From CAZZKF01 sp964654995 (lineage in GTDB: Bacteria; Pseudomonadota; Alphaproteobacteria; CAZZKF01): a stretch of 64,000 bases of DNA. Position numbers and translations under genes: made by a program. The stretch is from assembly GCA_964654995.1 (NCBI GenBank), contig CAZZKF010000003.1, positions 33,669-97,668 on the forward strand, written 5' to 3'. Shown piece after piece: positions 8,984 to 18,699 of the stretch. The notes beneath the pieces were generated by a model. The model searched no databases. It had not been told where the DNA came from and saw only the letters and a list, made by a program, of their open reading frames with translations. The number at the start of each line of letters is the position of its first letter. The stretch's first letter is position 1.

Positions 8984-9066
8984 TGTTATCTCCTCCGGCT
9001 GACCCCATAGGCTCCCTGATCTATGCTAAGAGATGCCAGCTCGTCCAGCCGGGAGATCACGCCGCC

Positions 9067-9888
9067 ATGCAGGAAACGCCGGAAACAGAGACCCGGAAAC
9101 GCACCCCTGTGCTCATCGCCCTGGTGGCCCAGGTTCTGGCCGGCATCGCCACCTTCGCCCTGTGGCAGCTCCTGCCCTGGGCCGAGCTGGCGCGCCCGGC
9201 GCCCGGCTGGTGGGTGATCGGCGACGGGGTGGCGGCCGCCGCCATCGGCGCCTATCTGGGCCTGCGGTGGTGGTGGGCGCCGCTCAACATCCTGATCCCG
9301 CCGGGCATCGCCGGCATGCTGATGCTGAGCCTCCCGCCGTCGGTCTACTTCGCCGCTTTCGTGGCGCTGGCGCTGGTCTTCTGGAACAGCTCGGGCGAGC
9401 GCGTGCCGCTCTATCTGACCAACACCCGCACGGCGGAGGCGCTGGCCCGATTGCTGCCCGAGACGCCGGGGGCCACCTTCATCGATCTCGGGTGCGGGCC
9501 GGGCGGCCTGTTGCGCCGTCTGGCGCGGCGGCGCCCGGACATGGAGTTTGTCGGCGTCGAGACGGCACCGCTGGTCTTCGCGCTCGCCTGGCTGGCCGGC
9601 CGCATCCGGAGATGCCCGAATGTGCACTTGCGGCGCGCCAGCCTGTGGGATGAAAACCTCGCCGATTACGACGTCGTCTATTGTTTCCTGTCGACCGAGC
9701 CGATGCCGCGGCTGCTCGCCAAGGCCCGCCGCGAGATGCGCCCGGGCACGCGGTTGATCAGCAATTCCTTTGGCGTCGATGGCGAAGACCCGGACCTTTC
9801 GATCGACATCGATGACTGGAAATCGACCCGGCTTCTGGTTTGGGAAATGGGCCGATCAAGCGCGTCTAAAGCGACCCGTAAAGGGTGA
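9067..9888 (+). CDS. Membrane-anchored class I SAM-dependent methyltransferase
   Basis: A 273-residue protein. The first roughly 110 residues hold three or four hydrophobic helices (for example VLIALVAQVLAGIATFALW and VYFAAFVALALVFW). A soluble methyltransferase-like domain follows, with the SAM motif I FIDLGCGPGGLLRRLA, motif II FVGVET and a later YDVVYCFLS segment. Substrate is unknown; membrane location suggests a lipid, quinone-like or membrane-protein target. ATG at 9067 sits well before the first helix. The 3' end overlaps the convergent small membrane-protein gene by about 23 bases. Confidence 0.75.
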   Translation: MQETPETETRKRTPVLIALVAQVLAGIATFALWQLLPWAELARPAPGWWVIGDGVAAAAIGAYLGLRWWWAPLNILIPPGIAGMLMLSLPPSVYFAAFVALALVFWNSSGERVPLYLTNTRTAEALARLLPETPGATFIDLGCGPGGLLRRLARRRPDMEFVGVETAPLVFALAWLAGRIRRCPNVHLRRASLWDENLADYDVVYCFLSTEPMPRLLAKARREMRPGTRLISNSFGVDGEDPDLSIDIDDWKSTRLLVWEMGRSSASKATRKG

Positions 9889-10222
9889 ACAGCGCGTAGA
9901 ACGCGCCGAGAAAGAAGGTGGCGCTGGAGATCGGCACGCAGATCAGGAACACCCACAGCATCGCCCCGCTGCCTTCGCGGAACTGGGCGAATCGACTGGC
10001 GATCAGTGCCGCGCCACCGGCCAGGGTGCCGATCGCGAACACCACCATCGCCGCATACACCGCTTCCTGCATCACCAGATCGCCGATCTCCCAGAAGCGG
10101 GGAATGAGACTGAAACAGGCGGCCAGGGCGCCGGCATTGGCAATCGTGGGATAGAGGGCAAAGCGTACGCTTTCGCGCCCGCGAAGCCCGACGCCCGACA
10201 TGTCATGATCGTCGCGGCTCAT
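9866..10222 (-). CDS. Small integral membrane protein of unknown function
   Basis: About 118 residues beginning MSRDDHDMSG, with three to four predicted membrane helices (FALYPTIANAGALAACFSL, AVYAAMVVFAIGTLAGGAAL, AMLWVFLICVPISSATFFLG). No family was recognised. The ATG at 10222 was chosen because upstream in-frame sequence looks non-coding and lies in the motA leader. It overlaps the end of the methyltransferase gene tail to tail. Confidence 0.55.
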   Translation of the reverse strand: MSRDDHDMSGVGLRGRESVRFALYPTIANAGALAACFSLIPRFWEIGDLVMQEAVYAAMVVFAIGTLAGGAALIASRFAQFREGSGAMLWVFLICVPISSATFFLGAFYALFTLYGSL

Positions 10223-10409
10223 GAAACAATTATGCCCCAAGGGCGATCCTGGGCGCGACAAAAAAACGCCGGCAACCAAGGATGGCCCCGGCCGGGCCGG
10301 ACTAAACCGATATTTAACCAAATCTTTCCATGATCGGGCCGTACACGTAGGCGGGTGTTTCTGCAGCGTCACGCCGGCGCGCTCGCGTTATCGGACGGCA
10401 GTCACAAGC

Positions 10410-11267
10410 ATGTTCTTCATCATCGGTTTAGTCGTCGTTTTTGGCTCCGTGCTCGGCGGCTATCTGCCTCACGGAGACATTCGCGTTCTGATTCAGCCGT
10501 TTGAATGGCTGATCATTCTGGGAGCCGGCACCGGTGCCTTCATTATCGCCAACCCGAAACCGATTCTGGTCGGCGTGGGCAAGCATTTCGCCCGCGTGCT
10601 CAAGGGACCGCCGCACAACAAGGAAACCTATCTCGAGCTGCTCACCCTGCTCTACTCGATCTTCAAGCTGATCAAGTCGAAGGGCATGCTGGCGATTGAG
10701 CCGCACATCGAAAACCCGCACGAAAGCAGCCTGTTTTCCAATTTTCCGAATTTTCTGAAAAACCACCATGCGGTCGAATTCGTCTGTGATTACCTGCGCA
10801 TCATGACCATGGGCTCGGAAGACCCCCATGTGCTTGAAGACCTGATGGACCAGGAGCTCGAGACTCACCACAGCGAGGCCCATGCAATCGCCGGCGCGAT
10901 CACCAACATGGGCGATGCGCTCCCGGCCTTCGGTATCGTCGCCGCGGTGCTCGGCGTCATCGTCACCATGGCCAGCATCGCCGAGCCGCCGGAAATTCTC
11001 GGCGGGTTGATCGGTGCCGCCCTGGTTGGCACCTTTTTCGGCATTCTCATGTCCTATGGTCTGGTCTCGCCGGTCGGCAAATATCTGGAAAACTATGCGG
11101 CGGCCGACGGCAAATACTACGAATGCATCAAGGCTGGCCTGCTCGCCCATCTGCAGGGCGCGGCCCCGGTGGTGTCGATCGAATTCGCGCGCAAGACCCT
11201 GTATGCACACGAACGCCCGTCGTTCTTCGAACTCGAGGAGGCGATTGAAAACGCGCCCACCGCCTGA
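10410..11267 (+). CDS. motA: Flagellar motor stator protein MotA
   Basis: A 285-residue inner-membrane protein that, with MotB, forms the proton-driven stator of the flagellar motor. The N-terminal helix pair starts MFFIIGLVVVFGSVLGGYL. A large cytoplasmic loop (roughly residues 50-170) contains HSEAHAIAG, and the second helix pair contains GDALPAFGIVAAVLGVIVTMAS and LIGAALVGTFFGILMSYGLV. Length and layout match the MotA of E. coli-type stators. It is followed by motB after 23 bases, so the two form an operon; no other flagellar genes are in the window. Confidence 0.95.
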   Translation: MFFIIGLVVVFGSVLGGYLPHGDIRVLIQPFEWLIILGAGTGAFIIANPKPILVGVGKHFARVLKGPPHNKETYLELLTLLYSIFKLIKSKGMLAIEPHIENPHESSLFSNFPNFLKNHHAVEFVCDYLRIMTMGSEDPHVLEDLMDQELETHHSEAHAIAGAITNMGDALPAFGIVAAVLGVIVTMASIAEPPEILGGLIGAALVGTFFGILMSYGLVSPVGKYLENYAAADGKYYECIKAGLLAHLQGAAPVVSIEFARKTLYAHERPSFFELEEAIENAPTA

Positions 11268-11290
11268 GGCGCGCCAACCGGGCCCCAATC

Positions 11291-12184
11291 ATGAACAAAG
11301 ACGAACGTCCGATCATCATCAAGAAGGTGAAAAAAAGCAGCGAAGGCCACCATGGTGGCGCCTGGAAAATCGCCTATGCCGATTTCGTGACCGCGATGAT
11401 GGCGTTCTTTCTGCTCTTGTGGCTGGTCAGTGCCACCACCGAAGAACAGCGCCTCGGCATCGCCGACTATTTTGCCCCGACGGTGGCCAGCGAAAGCCTG
11501 AGCGGCGCGGGTGCGGTGCTGAGCGGTCGCTCGGTCTCGGAGGACGGCGCCCAGTCGTCGGGTTCGGTGATGGTCAGCATACCGAACACGCCGCCACAGA
11601 TGACCAAGCCCGATAAGAGCACCGGCGAGGCCAAAACCAAGTCCGCGGAATCCGAGATGGCCGACAAGCTGGTCGCCGAACAGGAACAGGCCCTGTTCCT
11701 CGAGGCCGAACAGGAACTGCGGGATGCCTTTGCCAGCCGCCCCGATCTCAAGGATCTGGCCGACCACATCGTCATCGATCAGACCCCCGAGGGCCTGCGG
11801 ATCCAGATCGTCGACCGCGAGGGCCAGTCGAGTTTCCGCGTCGGCAGTGCCGAGCTGACGCCTGCCGGACGGCGGCTGATCAAGGCGGTGGCCCGCGTCA
11901 TCGGCCGTCTGCCCAACCGCATCTCGGTGTTCGGCCATACCGACGCCAATCCGTTTCGCGGCGCCAATGGCGAATCGAACTGGGAACTGAGTGCCGAGCG
12001 TGCCAATGCCAGCCGCCGGGTGCTGCTGGCCAATGGCCTGTCGGAGGACCGCATCTTTCAGGTCACCGGCAAGGCGGCGACCGAGCCGCTGCTGCCTGAC
12101 AATCCCTATCGCCCGGCCAATCGCCGCATCACCATTCTGCTGATGCGCGAAGCCCCGGTGCTGCCGCCCGACGCCGACGAATAG
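11291..12184 (+). CDS. motB: Flagellar motor stator protein MotB
   Basis: A 297-residue partner of MotA. A short basic cytoplasmic start (IIIKKVKKSSEGHHGG) precedes a single membrane helix containing YADFVTAMMAFFLLLWLV, whose Asp is the proton-carrying residue. After a linker rich in Ser, Lys and Glu comes an OmpA-like peptidoglycan-binding domain (about residues 160-290) with VFGHTDANPFRG, NWELSAERANASRR and NRRITI. The protein anchors the stator to the cell wall. It follows motA closely on the same strand. Confidence 0.95.
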   Translation: MNKDERPIIIKKVKKSSEGHHGGAWKIAYADFVTAMMAFFLLLWLVSATTEEQRLGIADYFAPTVASESLSGAGAVLSGRSVSEDGAQSSGSVMVSIPNTPPQMTKPDKSTGEAKTKSAESEMADKLVAEQEQALFLEAEQELRDAFASRPDLKDLADHIVIDQTPEGLRIQIVDREGQSSFRVGSAELTPAGRRLIKAVARVIGRLPNRISVFGHTDANPFRGANGESNWELSAERANASRRVLLANGLSEDRIFQVTGKAATEPLLPDNPYRPANRRITILLMREAPVLPPDADE

Positions 12185-12356
12185 AGGGCCGCACAGGCTT
12201 TCGCCGGCCCCGCCCCCGGCCCCGGGGCATCGTTGACACCCCCAGCCCCTTCCAGTACCGGTTAGTGACGGGACCGCCGAGGCAGTTTGCCGGCCGCGGC
12301 AGTTCCGGCATACGCAGGGCACGGCAGACAGGGACTTTCGGGGGCGAGCGGCAGCT

Positions 12357-14204
12357 ATGACGGCAATCGATCCGACCCTGCAGATGTGGGCGGCCTTCGC
12401 CATCATCCTCGGTGGCATCGTCGCCTACATGATGGAGCGCGTGACCCTGGAACTCACGTCTCTGGGGGTTCTCGCCTGCCTGTTGCTGTTTTTCTATTTC
12501 GTGCCCGTCCTCGGGCCCGACGGACAGAACCTCCTGGGCGCGCGGCGCCTGCTCGCCGGCTTTGCCGATCCGGCGCTGGTGGCCATCATGTCCCTGCTGG
12601 TCGTCGGCCAGGGGCTGGTGCATACCGGGGCGCTGGATTATCCGGCCCGCCAACTGGTGCGGCTGGGAGGGCGCTGGCCACCCCTGACCCTGGGGCTGAC
12701 CCTGCTCACTGTGCTGCTGATCAGCGCCGTGCTCAACAACACCCCCGTGGTCGTCATTTTCATCCCGATCATGAGCGCACTCGCCGAACGCCTGGGGTGG
12801 TCGGTCAGTGCGGTGATGATGCCGCTCAGCATGGCGGCGATCCTCGGCGGCATGACGACACTGATCGGGTCGAGCACCAACCTCCTGGTCTCGGGCGCGC
12901 TCGAAGGCCTGGACCACCCGGGTCTGGGCTTTTTCGACTTCACCCTGCCCGGCCTGGTACTGGCCACCGTCGGCTTCATCTACGTCCTGGTCATCGCGCC
13001 GCGCCTGGTCAGGGACCGGGCGACTTTGGCCGGCCGGCTGGTCGGCTCCGGGGGCAAGCAGTTCATCGCCCAGATCGAGGTCACGCCGGACAGCGCACTG
13101 GCCGGGGAAAAGGCTGTGGCCGGCATGTTCCCGAGCCTGCCGGACATGACCGTACGCCTCATCCAGCGCGATGAAGAGGCGATCCTGCCGCCCTTCGATG
13201 GCGTCACCTTGCAGCCCGGCGACGCAGTCATCGTCGCCGCCACCCGCAGCGCCCTGACCGAGGTTTTGTCGCGCAGCCCGAAATTGTTGCAGGGCGTGCT
13301 GGAAGAGGCGACCAGCGAAGAGGGCGGTTCGCTGGCCACCCCGGCCGGCGACCGCATCCTCGCCGAAGTGGTGGTGGCGCCGGCTTCGCGGATGGACGGG
13401 CGCACGCTCACCCAGATCGGCTTTCGCCATCAGACCGGCTGCATCGTGCTCGGCATCCAGCGCCGCTCCCGCATGATCCGCACCCGCATGAACGAGATCC
13501 GCCTGCAGGCCGGCGACGTGCTGCTGGTGATCGGCAAGCGCTCCGACGTGCTCGGCCTGCGCGCCAATCCCGACGTCCTGCTGCTGGAATGGTCGGCCAG
13601 CGAGCTGCCGACCCGCGGGCACGTCGGCCGGGCGGCCCTGGTATTCGCCGCGGTCGTCGGCTTTGCGGCGCTTGAAATCGTGCCGATCGCGATCACCGCG
13701 CTGGCCGGTGCCGCCCTGATGATCGCCACCGGCTGCCTGAACGTGCGCCAGGCCGCCCGCGCGATCGACCGGCGCATCGTGCTGATCATCGCCGCGGCGC
13801 TGGCCATGGGGGCGGCGCTCGAGGCCACCGGCGGCGCCGCCTATCTGGCGCATACCCTGATCACCGCCTTTGCCGGCACCAGCACGCCGATCATCCTGTC
13901 GGTGTTTTTCGCCCTGGTTGCGGCGCTCACCAACGTGCTCAGCAACAATGCCACCGCCGTCCTGTTCACGCCGATCGCCGTCAACCTTGCCGGCGAACTG
14001 GGTGCCGATCCGATGGTCTTCGTCTTTGCCGTGATCTTTGCCGCCAACTGTTCGTTCGCAACGCCGATGGGCTACCAGACCAATCTGCTGGTGATGGGCC
14101 CCGGCCACTACAAATTCAGCGACTTCCTGCGCGCCGGCACGCCGCTGATCGTTCTCATCTGGCTGACTTTCTCGCTGTTCGCGCCGTGGTATTATAATCT
14201 TTGA
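12357..14204 (+). CDS. SLC13/DASS-type permease with two RCK-C (TrkA-C) domains
   Basis: A 615-residue membrane transporter. An N-terminal helical half carries the conserved LNNTPVVVIFIPIM and GSSTNLLVSG, and a C-terminal half repeats this as NVLSNNATAVLFTPIAVN with FATPMGYQTNLLVMG. Between them (about residues 210-400) are two cytoplasmic TrkA-C-like modules (VRLIQRDEEAILPPFDG...LQPGDAVIV and LQAGDVLLVIG), which usually sense ligands. Such proteins move anions such as sulfate, citrate or dicarboxylates with Na+; the substrate here is unknown. It ends 47 bases before the preferred start of bpt and may be cotranscribed with it. Confidence 0.88.
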   Translation: MTAIDPTLQMWAAFAIILGGIVAYMMERVTLELTSLGVLACLLLFFYFVPVLGPDGQNLLGARRLLAGFADPALVAIMSLLVVGQGLVHTGALDYPARQLVRLGGRWPPLTLGLTLLTVLLISAVLNNTPVVVIFIPIMSALAERLGWSVSAVMMPLSMAAILGGMTTLIGSSTNLLVSGALEGLDHPGLGFFDFTLPGLVLATVGFIYVLVIAPRLVRDRATLAGRLVGSGGKQFIAQIEVTPDSALAGEKAVAGMFPSLPDMTVRLIQRDEEAILPPFDGVTLQPGDAVIVAATRSALTEVLSRSPKLLQGVLEEATSEEGGSLATPAGDRILAEVVVAPASRMDGRTLTQIGFRHQTGCIVLGIQRRSRMIRTRMNEIRLQAGDVLLVIGKRSDVLGLRANPDVLLLEWSASELPTRGHVGRAALVFAAVVGFAALEIVPIAITALAGAALMIATGCLNVRQAARAIDRRIVLIIAAALAMGAALEATGGAAYLAHTLITAFAGTSTPIILSVFFALVAALTNVLSNNATAVLFTPIAVNLAGELGADPMVFVFAVIFAANCSFATPMGYQTNLLVMGPGHYKFSDFLRAGTPLIVLIWLTFSLFAPWYYNL

Positions 14205-14251
14205 TAAACGAGTCGCGAGGCGAACGACGATATGCAGAGCGAGGCGTTGAG

Positions 14252-14995
14252 GTGACCGACCAGTCGATTGGCCTGCCGAATTTTTCACTGACCGTACCGG
14301 CGCCGTGCCCCTATCTGCCGGACCGGCGCGAGCGCAAGATATTCACCCAGTTGATCGGCGAGAACGCGCAAAGCCTTAACGATGCGCTGACCCAGGTCGG
14401 ATTCCGGCGCAGCCAGAACGTCGTTTACAAGCCGGCCTGCGACGGCTGCGATGCCTGCGTTTCGGTGCGCATTCCGGTCGATGGGTTCCGCCCGGTGCGC
14501 TGGATGCGCCGGATCCTGCGCACCAACGCCGACCTCGATGTCCGGGCCAGCGGGCTGGCCAGCACCGACGAGCAGTTTCATCTGCTGCGCCGCTATCTCA
14601 AGAGCCGCCACCCGGACGGCGGCATGGCCGAGATGGACCTTTACGACTTCATGGAGATGGTCGAGGCGAGCCCGGTCGATACCTTCATCGTCGAATACCG
14701 CATGCCGAGCACCGGTGAGCAGCCCCGCTACGGCGATCTGGTCGGAGCGTGCCTCACCGACATGATGAGCGACGGCCTGTCCATGGTCTACAGCTTCTAC
14801 GATCCCGACCAGGACAGGCGCAGCCTGGGCAGCTACATCATCCTTTCGCATGTCGAACTGGCCCGGCGCCTGCGGCTGCCTTACGTCTATCTCGGCTACT
14901 GGATCGCCGGCTGCCGCAAGATGGACTACAAGGCCCGCTTCCGGCCCCTCGAGATGCTCACCGACGACGGCTGGGAGCCGTTTCCCGAACGCTGA
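14252..14995 (+). CDS. bpt: Aspartate/glutamate leucyltransferase (Bpt, N-end rule)
   Basis: A 247-residue transferase that adds leucine from Leu-tRNA to proteins with N-terminal Asp or Glu, marking them for ClpS/ClpAP degradation. Recognisable motifs: APCPYLPDRRERKIFTQL, FRRSQNVVYKPACDGCDACVSVRI and YVYLGYWIAGCRKMDYKARFRP. The GTG at 14252 gives the standard length; an in-frame TTG at 14201 overlapping the permease stop is possible but adds an unusual leader. Spacing suggests it could share a transcript with the SLC13 permease. Confidence 0.92.
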   Translation: MTDQSIGLPNFSLTVPAPCPYLPDRRERKIFTQLIGENAQSLNDALTQVGFRRSQNVVYKPACDGCDACVSVRIPVDGFRPVRWMRRILRTNADLDVRASGLASTDEQFHLLRRYLKSRHPDGGMAEMDLYDFMEMVEASPVDTFIVEYRMPSTGEQPRYGDLVGACLTDMMSDGLSMVYSFYDPDQDRRSLGSYIILSHVELARRLRLPYVYLGYWIAGCRKMDYKARFRPLEMLTDDGWEPFPER

Positions 14996-15114
14996 TCTGG
15001 CCGTGATCCGATCAACTCGGTGGCAACCGCCACCGGTCGGTTGCGTTTGTTCCCCCGGTTCCTATACTTGCGGCGGGCGAAGTCCCGGATCGCACTTCTG
15101 TGGGGGAGCCGTTG

Positions 15115-16200
15115 ATGTCGATCAAGCGCCGCACTTTTCTCAAACGGGCCGCGGCCGGAACCGTGGCCGGGGCGACGCTCAGCGCCCCGGCAATCGCCGC
15201 CGGACGGCGCCGTCTCAAGATGGTCACCACCTGGCCGAAGAACTTTCCCGGCGTCGGCACCGGCGCCGAGCGCCTCGCCCGGCGGATCACCGAGGCCAGC
15301 GACGGCCAGCTCACCGTGCGGGTGCTGGCCGCCGGCGAACTGGTCCCCGCTTTCAGCTCGTTCGATGCGGTGTCCAGCGGCACCGCCGAGATGTATCACG
15401 GCGCCGATTACTACTGGCAGGGCAAGTCCAAGGCCTTCAACTTCTATTCCGCCGTCCCCTTCGGCATGACCGGGCCGGAACTGGCCGCCTGGATCCGGGT
15501 CGGCGGCGGTCAGGAGCTGTGGGACGAACTGTGCGCGCCGTTCGGCATCAAGCCGTTCTTCGCCGGCGGCACCGGGGCCCAGATGGGCGGCTGGTTCAAG
15601 AAGGAAATCAATTCGCTGGAGGACTTCAAGGGCCTCAAGATCCGCATGCCGGGATTGGGCGGCGAGGTTCTGCGGCGCCTTGGCGCGGCCGCCGTCACTC
15701 TGCCGGCCGGCGAGATTTTCCCGGCCCTGCAGTCGGGTGCGATCGACGCCACCGAATGGATCGGACCGTGGAACGATCTTGCCTTCGGCTTCTACAAGAT
15801 CGTCAAATACTACTACTACCCGGGCTTTCACGAACCCGGCACCGGTCTGGGGGTGGGCATCAACATGGAGGTCTGGGAGAGCTTCACCAAAAGCCAGAAG
15901 GCGATCATCCGCGACGCCATGGCCGCCGAGCAGAGCGTCATGGTCGCCGAATTCGACGGCCGCAACGCCCAGGCGCTCGAGGTCCTGCTGCGCGATCACG
16001 GCGTCAAGCTGCGCCGCTTTTCGGACGACATCCTGCGCGCCATCCGCAAGGTCTCGGCCGAAGTCGTCGCCAAGGCCGCCGAGAGCGATGCCATGTCGAA
16101 AAAGGTCTATGACAGCTACACGGCGTTCCAGAAAAGCATCATGGGCTGGAGTGATGTCACGGCGCATGCCTACGAGAACGCCCGGCGTCTGCCCGATTGA
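15115..16200 (+). CDS. dctP: TRAP transporter periplasmic substrate-binding protein (DctP/TakP type)
   Basis: A 361-residue binding protein exported by the Tat pathway: the N-terminus reads IKRRTFLKRAAAG with twin arginines, then a hydrophobic stretch and a cleavage-like SAPAIAA. The mature protein begins KMVTTWPKNFPGVGTGAERLA, typical of TakP-like TRAP receptors for 2-oxo acids and related carboxylates, and contains GLKIRMPGLGGEVLRRLGA, with the ligand-contact region ATEWIGPWNDLAFGF. The ATG at 15115 follows a strong GGGGGAG site at 15102. It heads a dctP-dctQ-dctM operon; the ligand is inferred only broadly. Confidence 0.93.
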   Translation: MSIKRRTFLKRAAAGTVAGATLSAPAIAAGRRRLKMVTTWPKNFPGVGTGAERLARRITEASDGQLTVRVLAAGELVPAFSSFDAVSSGTAEMYHGADYYWQGKSKAFNFYSAVPFGMTGPELAAWIRVGGGQELWDELCAPFGIKPFFAGGTGAQMGGWFKKEINSLEDFKGLKIRMPGLGGEVLRRLGAAAVTLPAGEIFPALQSGAIDATEWIGPWNDLAFGFYKIVKYYYYPGFHEPGTGLGVGINMEVWESFTKSQKAIIRDAMAAEQSVMVAEFDGRNAQALEVLLRDHGVKLRRFSDDILRAIRKVSAEVVAKAAESDAMSKKVYDSYTAFQKSIMGWSDVTAHAYENARRLPD

Positions 16201-16230
16201 CGGCCCACACGTCGAGGGAAGCTTCATCCG

Positions 16231-16776
16231 GTGATCGCCGCCCTGACCGCCCTGAAAAACGCCATCGACGGCCTCAACCGCCGGGTCGGGCATGTGGTCT
16301 CATGGCTGGCCCTGTTTCTGGTGCTGGTCCAGTTCGTCATCGTCGTGCTGCGCTATGTGTTCGGCATCGGCTCGATCTGGCTGCAGGAATCGCTGCTGTA
16401 TTCGCACGGCTTTCTGTTCACGCTGGCGGCCGGCTACACGCTGCTGCACGACGCCCATGTCCGGGTCGACGTGTTCTATCGCGAGGCCCGGCCAAAGACC
16501 AAGGCGATCGTCGATCTGTGCGGGGCGGTGGCCTTCCTGCTGCCCGTCTGCATCGTCATCTGGTGGCTGGGCTGGCCGTTCGTCGCCGCCTCCTGGGCGG
16601 TTCTCGAGGGCTCGCCCGAGACCAGCGGCATCCAGGGCGTTTATCTCCTGAAGACGGCGATCCTCGGCTTTGCCCTGCTGTTGGGCCTGCAAGCCGTTTC
16701 CATGGCGATCGGCGCCGGGCTCTATCTGGCCGGCCACGGCGAGCTGCCGGAAGCCGACGGCGTCGAGCCGGTGTAA
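16231..16776 (+). CDS. dctQ: TRAP transporter small permease (DctQ)
   Basis: A 181-residue membrane protein with four helices, including VVSWLALFLVLVQFVIVVLRYVF and FLLPVCIVIWWLGWPFVAAS; the hallmark is the WLQESLLYSHGFLFTLAAGYTL stretch between helices two and three. It pairs with DctM to form the secondary transporter energised by an ion gradient. The start is GTG at 16231, preceded by GAGGGA. It lies 30 bases after dctP and 30 before dctM. Confidence 0.92.
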   Translation: MIAALTALKNAIDGLNRRVGHVVSWLALFLVLVQFVIVVLRYVFGIGSIWLQESLLYSHGFLFTLAAGYTLLHDAHVRVDVFYREARPKTKAIVDLCGAVAFLLPVCIVIWWLGWPFVAASWAVLEGSPETSGIQGVYLLKTAILGFALLLGLQAVSMAIGAGLYLAGHGELPEADGVEPV

Positions 16777-16806
16777 AGCGGTTCAGGACAAGCGGAACGA
16801 TCGCGC

Positions 16807-18381
16807 ATGGGGCTTCCCGAACTGCTTGATCTGTTGATGTTCGCGACCGCCTGTGTCTTCCTGCTGAGCGGTTTTCCGGTGGCCTTCACGCTCGGTGGCA
16901 CGGCGCTGTTGTTCGCCGCTCTGGCGACCCTGCTTGGCGTTTTCGATGTCGCCTTCCTCACCGCCCTGCCGCACCGCATCTTCGGCACCATGACCAACGA
17001 GGTGCTGATTGCAGTGCCCTTGTTCGTGGTCATGGGGGTGATGCTGGAACGCTCCAAGGTCGCCGAGGATCTGCTCGACAACATGGGGCGGCTGTTCGGC
17101 AAGCTGCGCGGCGGGCTGGGGATTTCAGTGTCCGTCGTCGGCGCGCTGCTGGCGGCGTCGACCGGCATCGTCGGCGCCACGGTGGTCACCATGGGCCTGA
17201 TTTCGCTGCCCACCATGCTCAGGCGCGGTTATGACCCGCGTCTTGCCTGCGGCTCGATCGCCGCTGCCGGGACGCTCGGTCAGATCATTCCGCCGTCGAT
17301 TGTGCTGGTGCTGCTCGGCGACGTGCTGTCGTCGGCCTACCAGCAGGCGCAACTCGCCCAGGGGATTTTTTCGCCCGATACCATGTCGGTGGGCGATCTC
17401 TTTGCCGGCGCCCTGATCCCGGGCATCGGCCTCGTGGTGCTGTACATCCTCTATCAGATCGGCATGGCGATCTGGCGCCCCAAGACCTCGCCGGCGATCG
17501 AGCGCGAGCCCGGCGACGGGCCGGACAAGGGGCGGCTGCTGCGCCTGGCCCGCGCGCTGATAGCGCCTTTGGTGCTGATCGTCGCGGTGCTCGGCTCGAT
17601 CCTTGCCGGCATCGCCACGCCAACCGAGGCGGCGGCCGTCGGTGCCGTCGGCGCGCTGATGCTGGCCGGGCAGCGGCTGGGCGCAGCCCGGCCGATCCCG
17701 GTGCTTGCCGGCGCCCTTGGCATGATCGCGCTGGTCATCCTGACGACGACGCTGGATCTGCGGCTCGGGCGCAATGTCGTGCCGCTTGCTGATCGCATCG
17801 GCATCGCGCTGGCGTTCATCGCCAGCGCCGCAGCCACATGGGGGATCGGGGCCAGCCTGCTGCGCACCTATCGCGCCGGCGTATTGGTTGCCGTGATGCG
17901 TTCGTCGACCCGGATCACCGCCATGGTGTTCGCCATCTTGATCGGCGCCGCGGTCTTTTCGCTGGTCTTCCGCGGGCTCGGCGGTGATGAAGCGGTGACC
18001 GACTTCCTCGCCAATCTGCCGGGCGGGCGGTTTGCCGCGGTCGCCCTGGTGATGGCGGTGATGTTCGTGCTCGGCTTCTTCCTCGACTTCATCGAGATCA
18101 CCTTCGTGGTGGTCCCCATCGTTGCCCCGGCGCTGTTGATGATGGGCTTCGATCCGGTGTGGCTGGGCGTAATGATGGCGGTGAACTTACAGACCTCGTT
18201 CCTCACCCCGCCGTTCGGTTTTGCGCTGTTCTACCTGCGCGGGGTGGCGCCCGACGGCGTGTCGACCGGCATGATCTACCGGGGCGTCGCGCCGTTCGTG
18301 GCGATTCAGCTCATCGCGCTGCTGCTGCTCACCTTGATGCCGGGTCTCGCCACCTGGCTGCCGTCGATCGTCTTCGAATAA
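16807..18381 (+). CDS. dctM: TRAP transporter large permease (DctM)
   Basis: A 524-residue transport subunit with about twelve to fourteen membrane helices. Family signatures include VLIAVPLFVVMGVMLERS, ASTGIVGATVVTMGLISLPTML, GTLGQIIPPSIVLVLLG and, near the end, LGFFLDFIEITFVVVPI with LQTSFLTPPFGFALFYLRG. It is longer than the commonest DctM (about 430) owing to an insert of extra hydrophobic segments around residues 265-370, which is typical of the TakM-like group that pairs with dimeric TakP receptors. It completes the operon. Confidence 0.93.
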   Translation: MGLPELLDLLMFATACVFLLSGFPVAFTLGGTALLFAALATLLGVFDVAFLTALPHRIFGTMTNEVLIAVPLFVVMGVMLERSKVAEDLLDNMGRLFGKLRGGLGISVSVVGALLAASTGIVGATVVTMGLISLPTMLRRGYDPRLACGSIAAAGTLGQIIPPSIVLVLLGDVLSSAYQQAQLAQGIFSPDTMSVGDLFAGALIPGIGLVVLYILYQIGMAIWRPKTSPAIEREPGDGPDKGRLLRLARALIAPLVLIVAVLGSILAGIATPTEAAAVGAVGALMLAGQRLGAARPIPVLAGALGMIALVILTTTLDLRLGRNVVPLADRIGIALAFIASAAATWGIGASLLRTYRAGVLVAVMRSSTRITAMVFAILIGAAVFSLVFRGLGGDEAVTDFLANLPGGRFAAVALVMAVMFVLGFFLDFIEITFVVVPIVAPALLMMGFDPVWLGVMMAVNLQTSFLTPPFGFALFYLRGVAPDGVSTGMIYRGVAPFVAIQLIALLLLTLMPGLATWLPSIVFE

Positions 18382-18491
18382 GCCCGCCGACGCCGGGGTC
18401 ACGGTTTTTTCGCAAAATTTTAATCAAACGGTAACCGGCGTTTCCGAAACTGGGACATGGCTCCTCACAGATCCTTGGAGATCCGTGACCC

Positions 18492-18680
18492 ATGTTGTGG
18501 AAACGCGAACGCCCGGCAACCGCCGAAAGAAGCGACGTGATCGACGATCCGGTCGTGCGCCGGGTGCTCGAGGATGCCGGCGACGGCGTGCAAGACCTGC
18601 AGCCGCGTTTCACCCCGTTCGGGCGCGGGCCGGAACCTGAGATCCTGCGGGCGATCACCGCCGCCCGGTCGATCGCGTAG
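18492..18680 (+). CDS. Small hypothetical protein
   Basis: A possible 62-residue protein (MLWKRERPATAERSDV ... EILRAITAARSIA), rich in Arg, Asp and Glu, with no membrane segment or known motif. It ends 20 bases before the convergent parC stop. It is backed only by a clean ATG, a GGAG about a dozen bases upstream and coding-like codon use. It could be spurious. Confidence 0.35.
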   Translation: MLWKRERPATAERSDVIDDPVVRRVLEDAGDGVQDLQPRFTPFGRGPEPEILRAITAARSIA

Positions 18681-18699
18681 GGCGCCCTTCCCGCCTGAA

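Noticed and set aside
14201..14251. TTG start for bpt overlapping the permease stop
   Set aside because: It would add 17 residues with no similarity to leucyltransferases; the GTG at 14252 gives the normal length.
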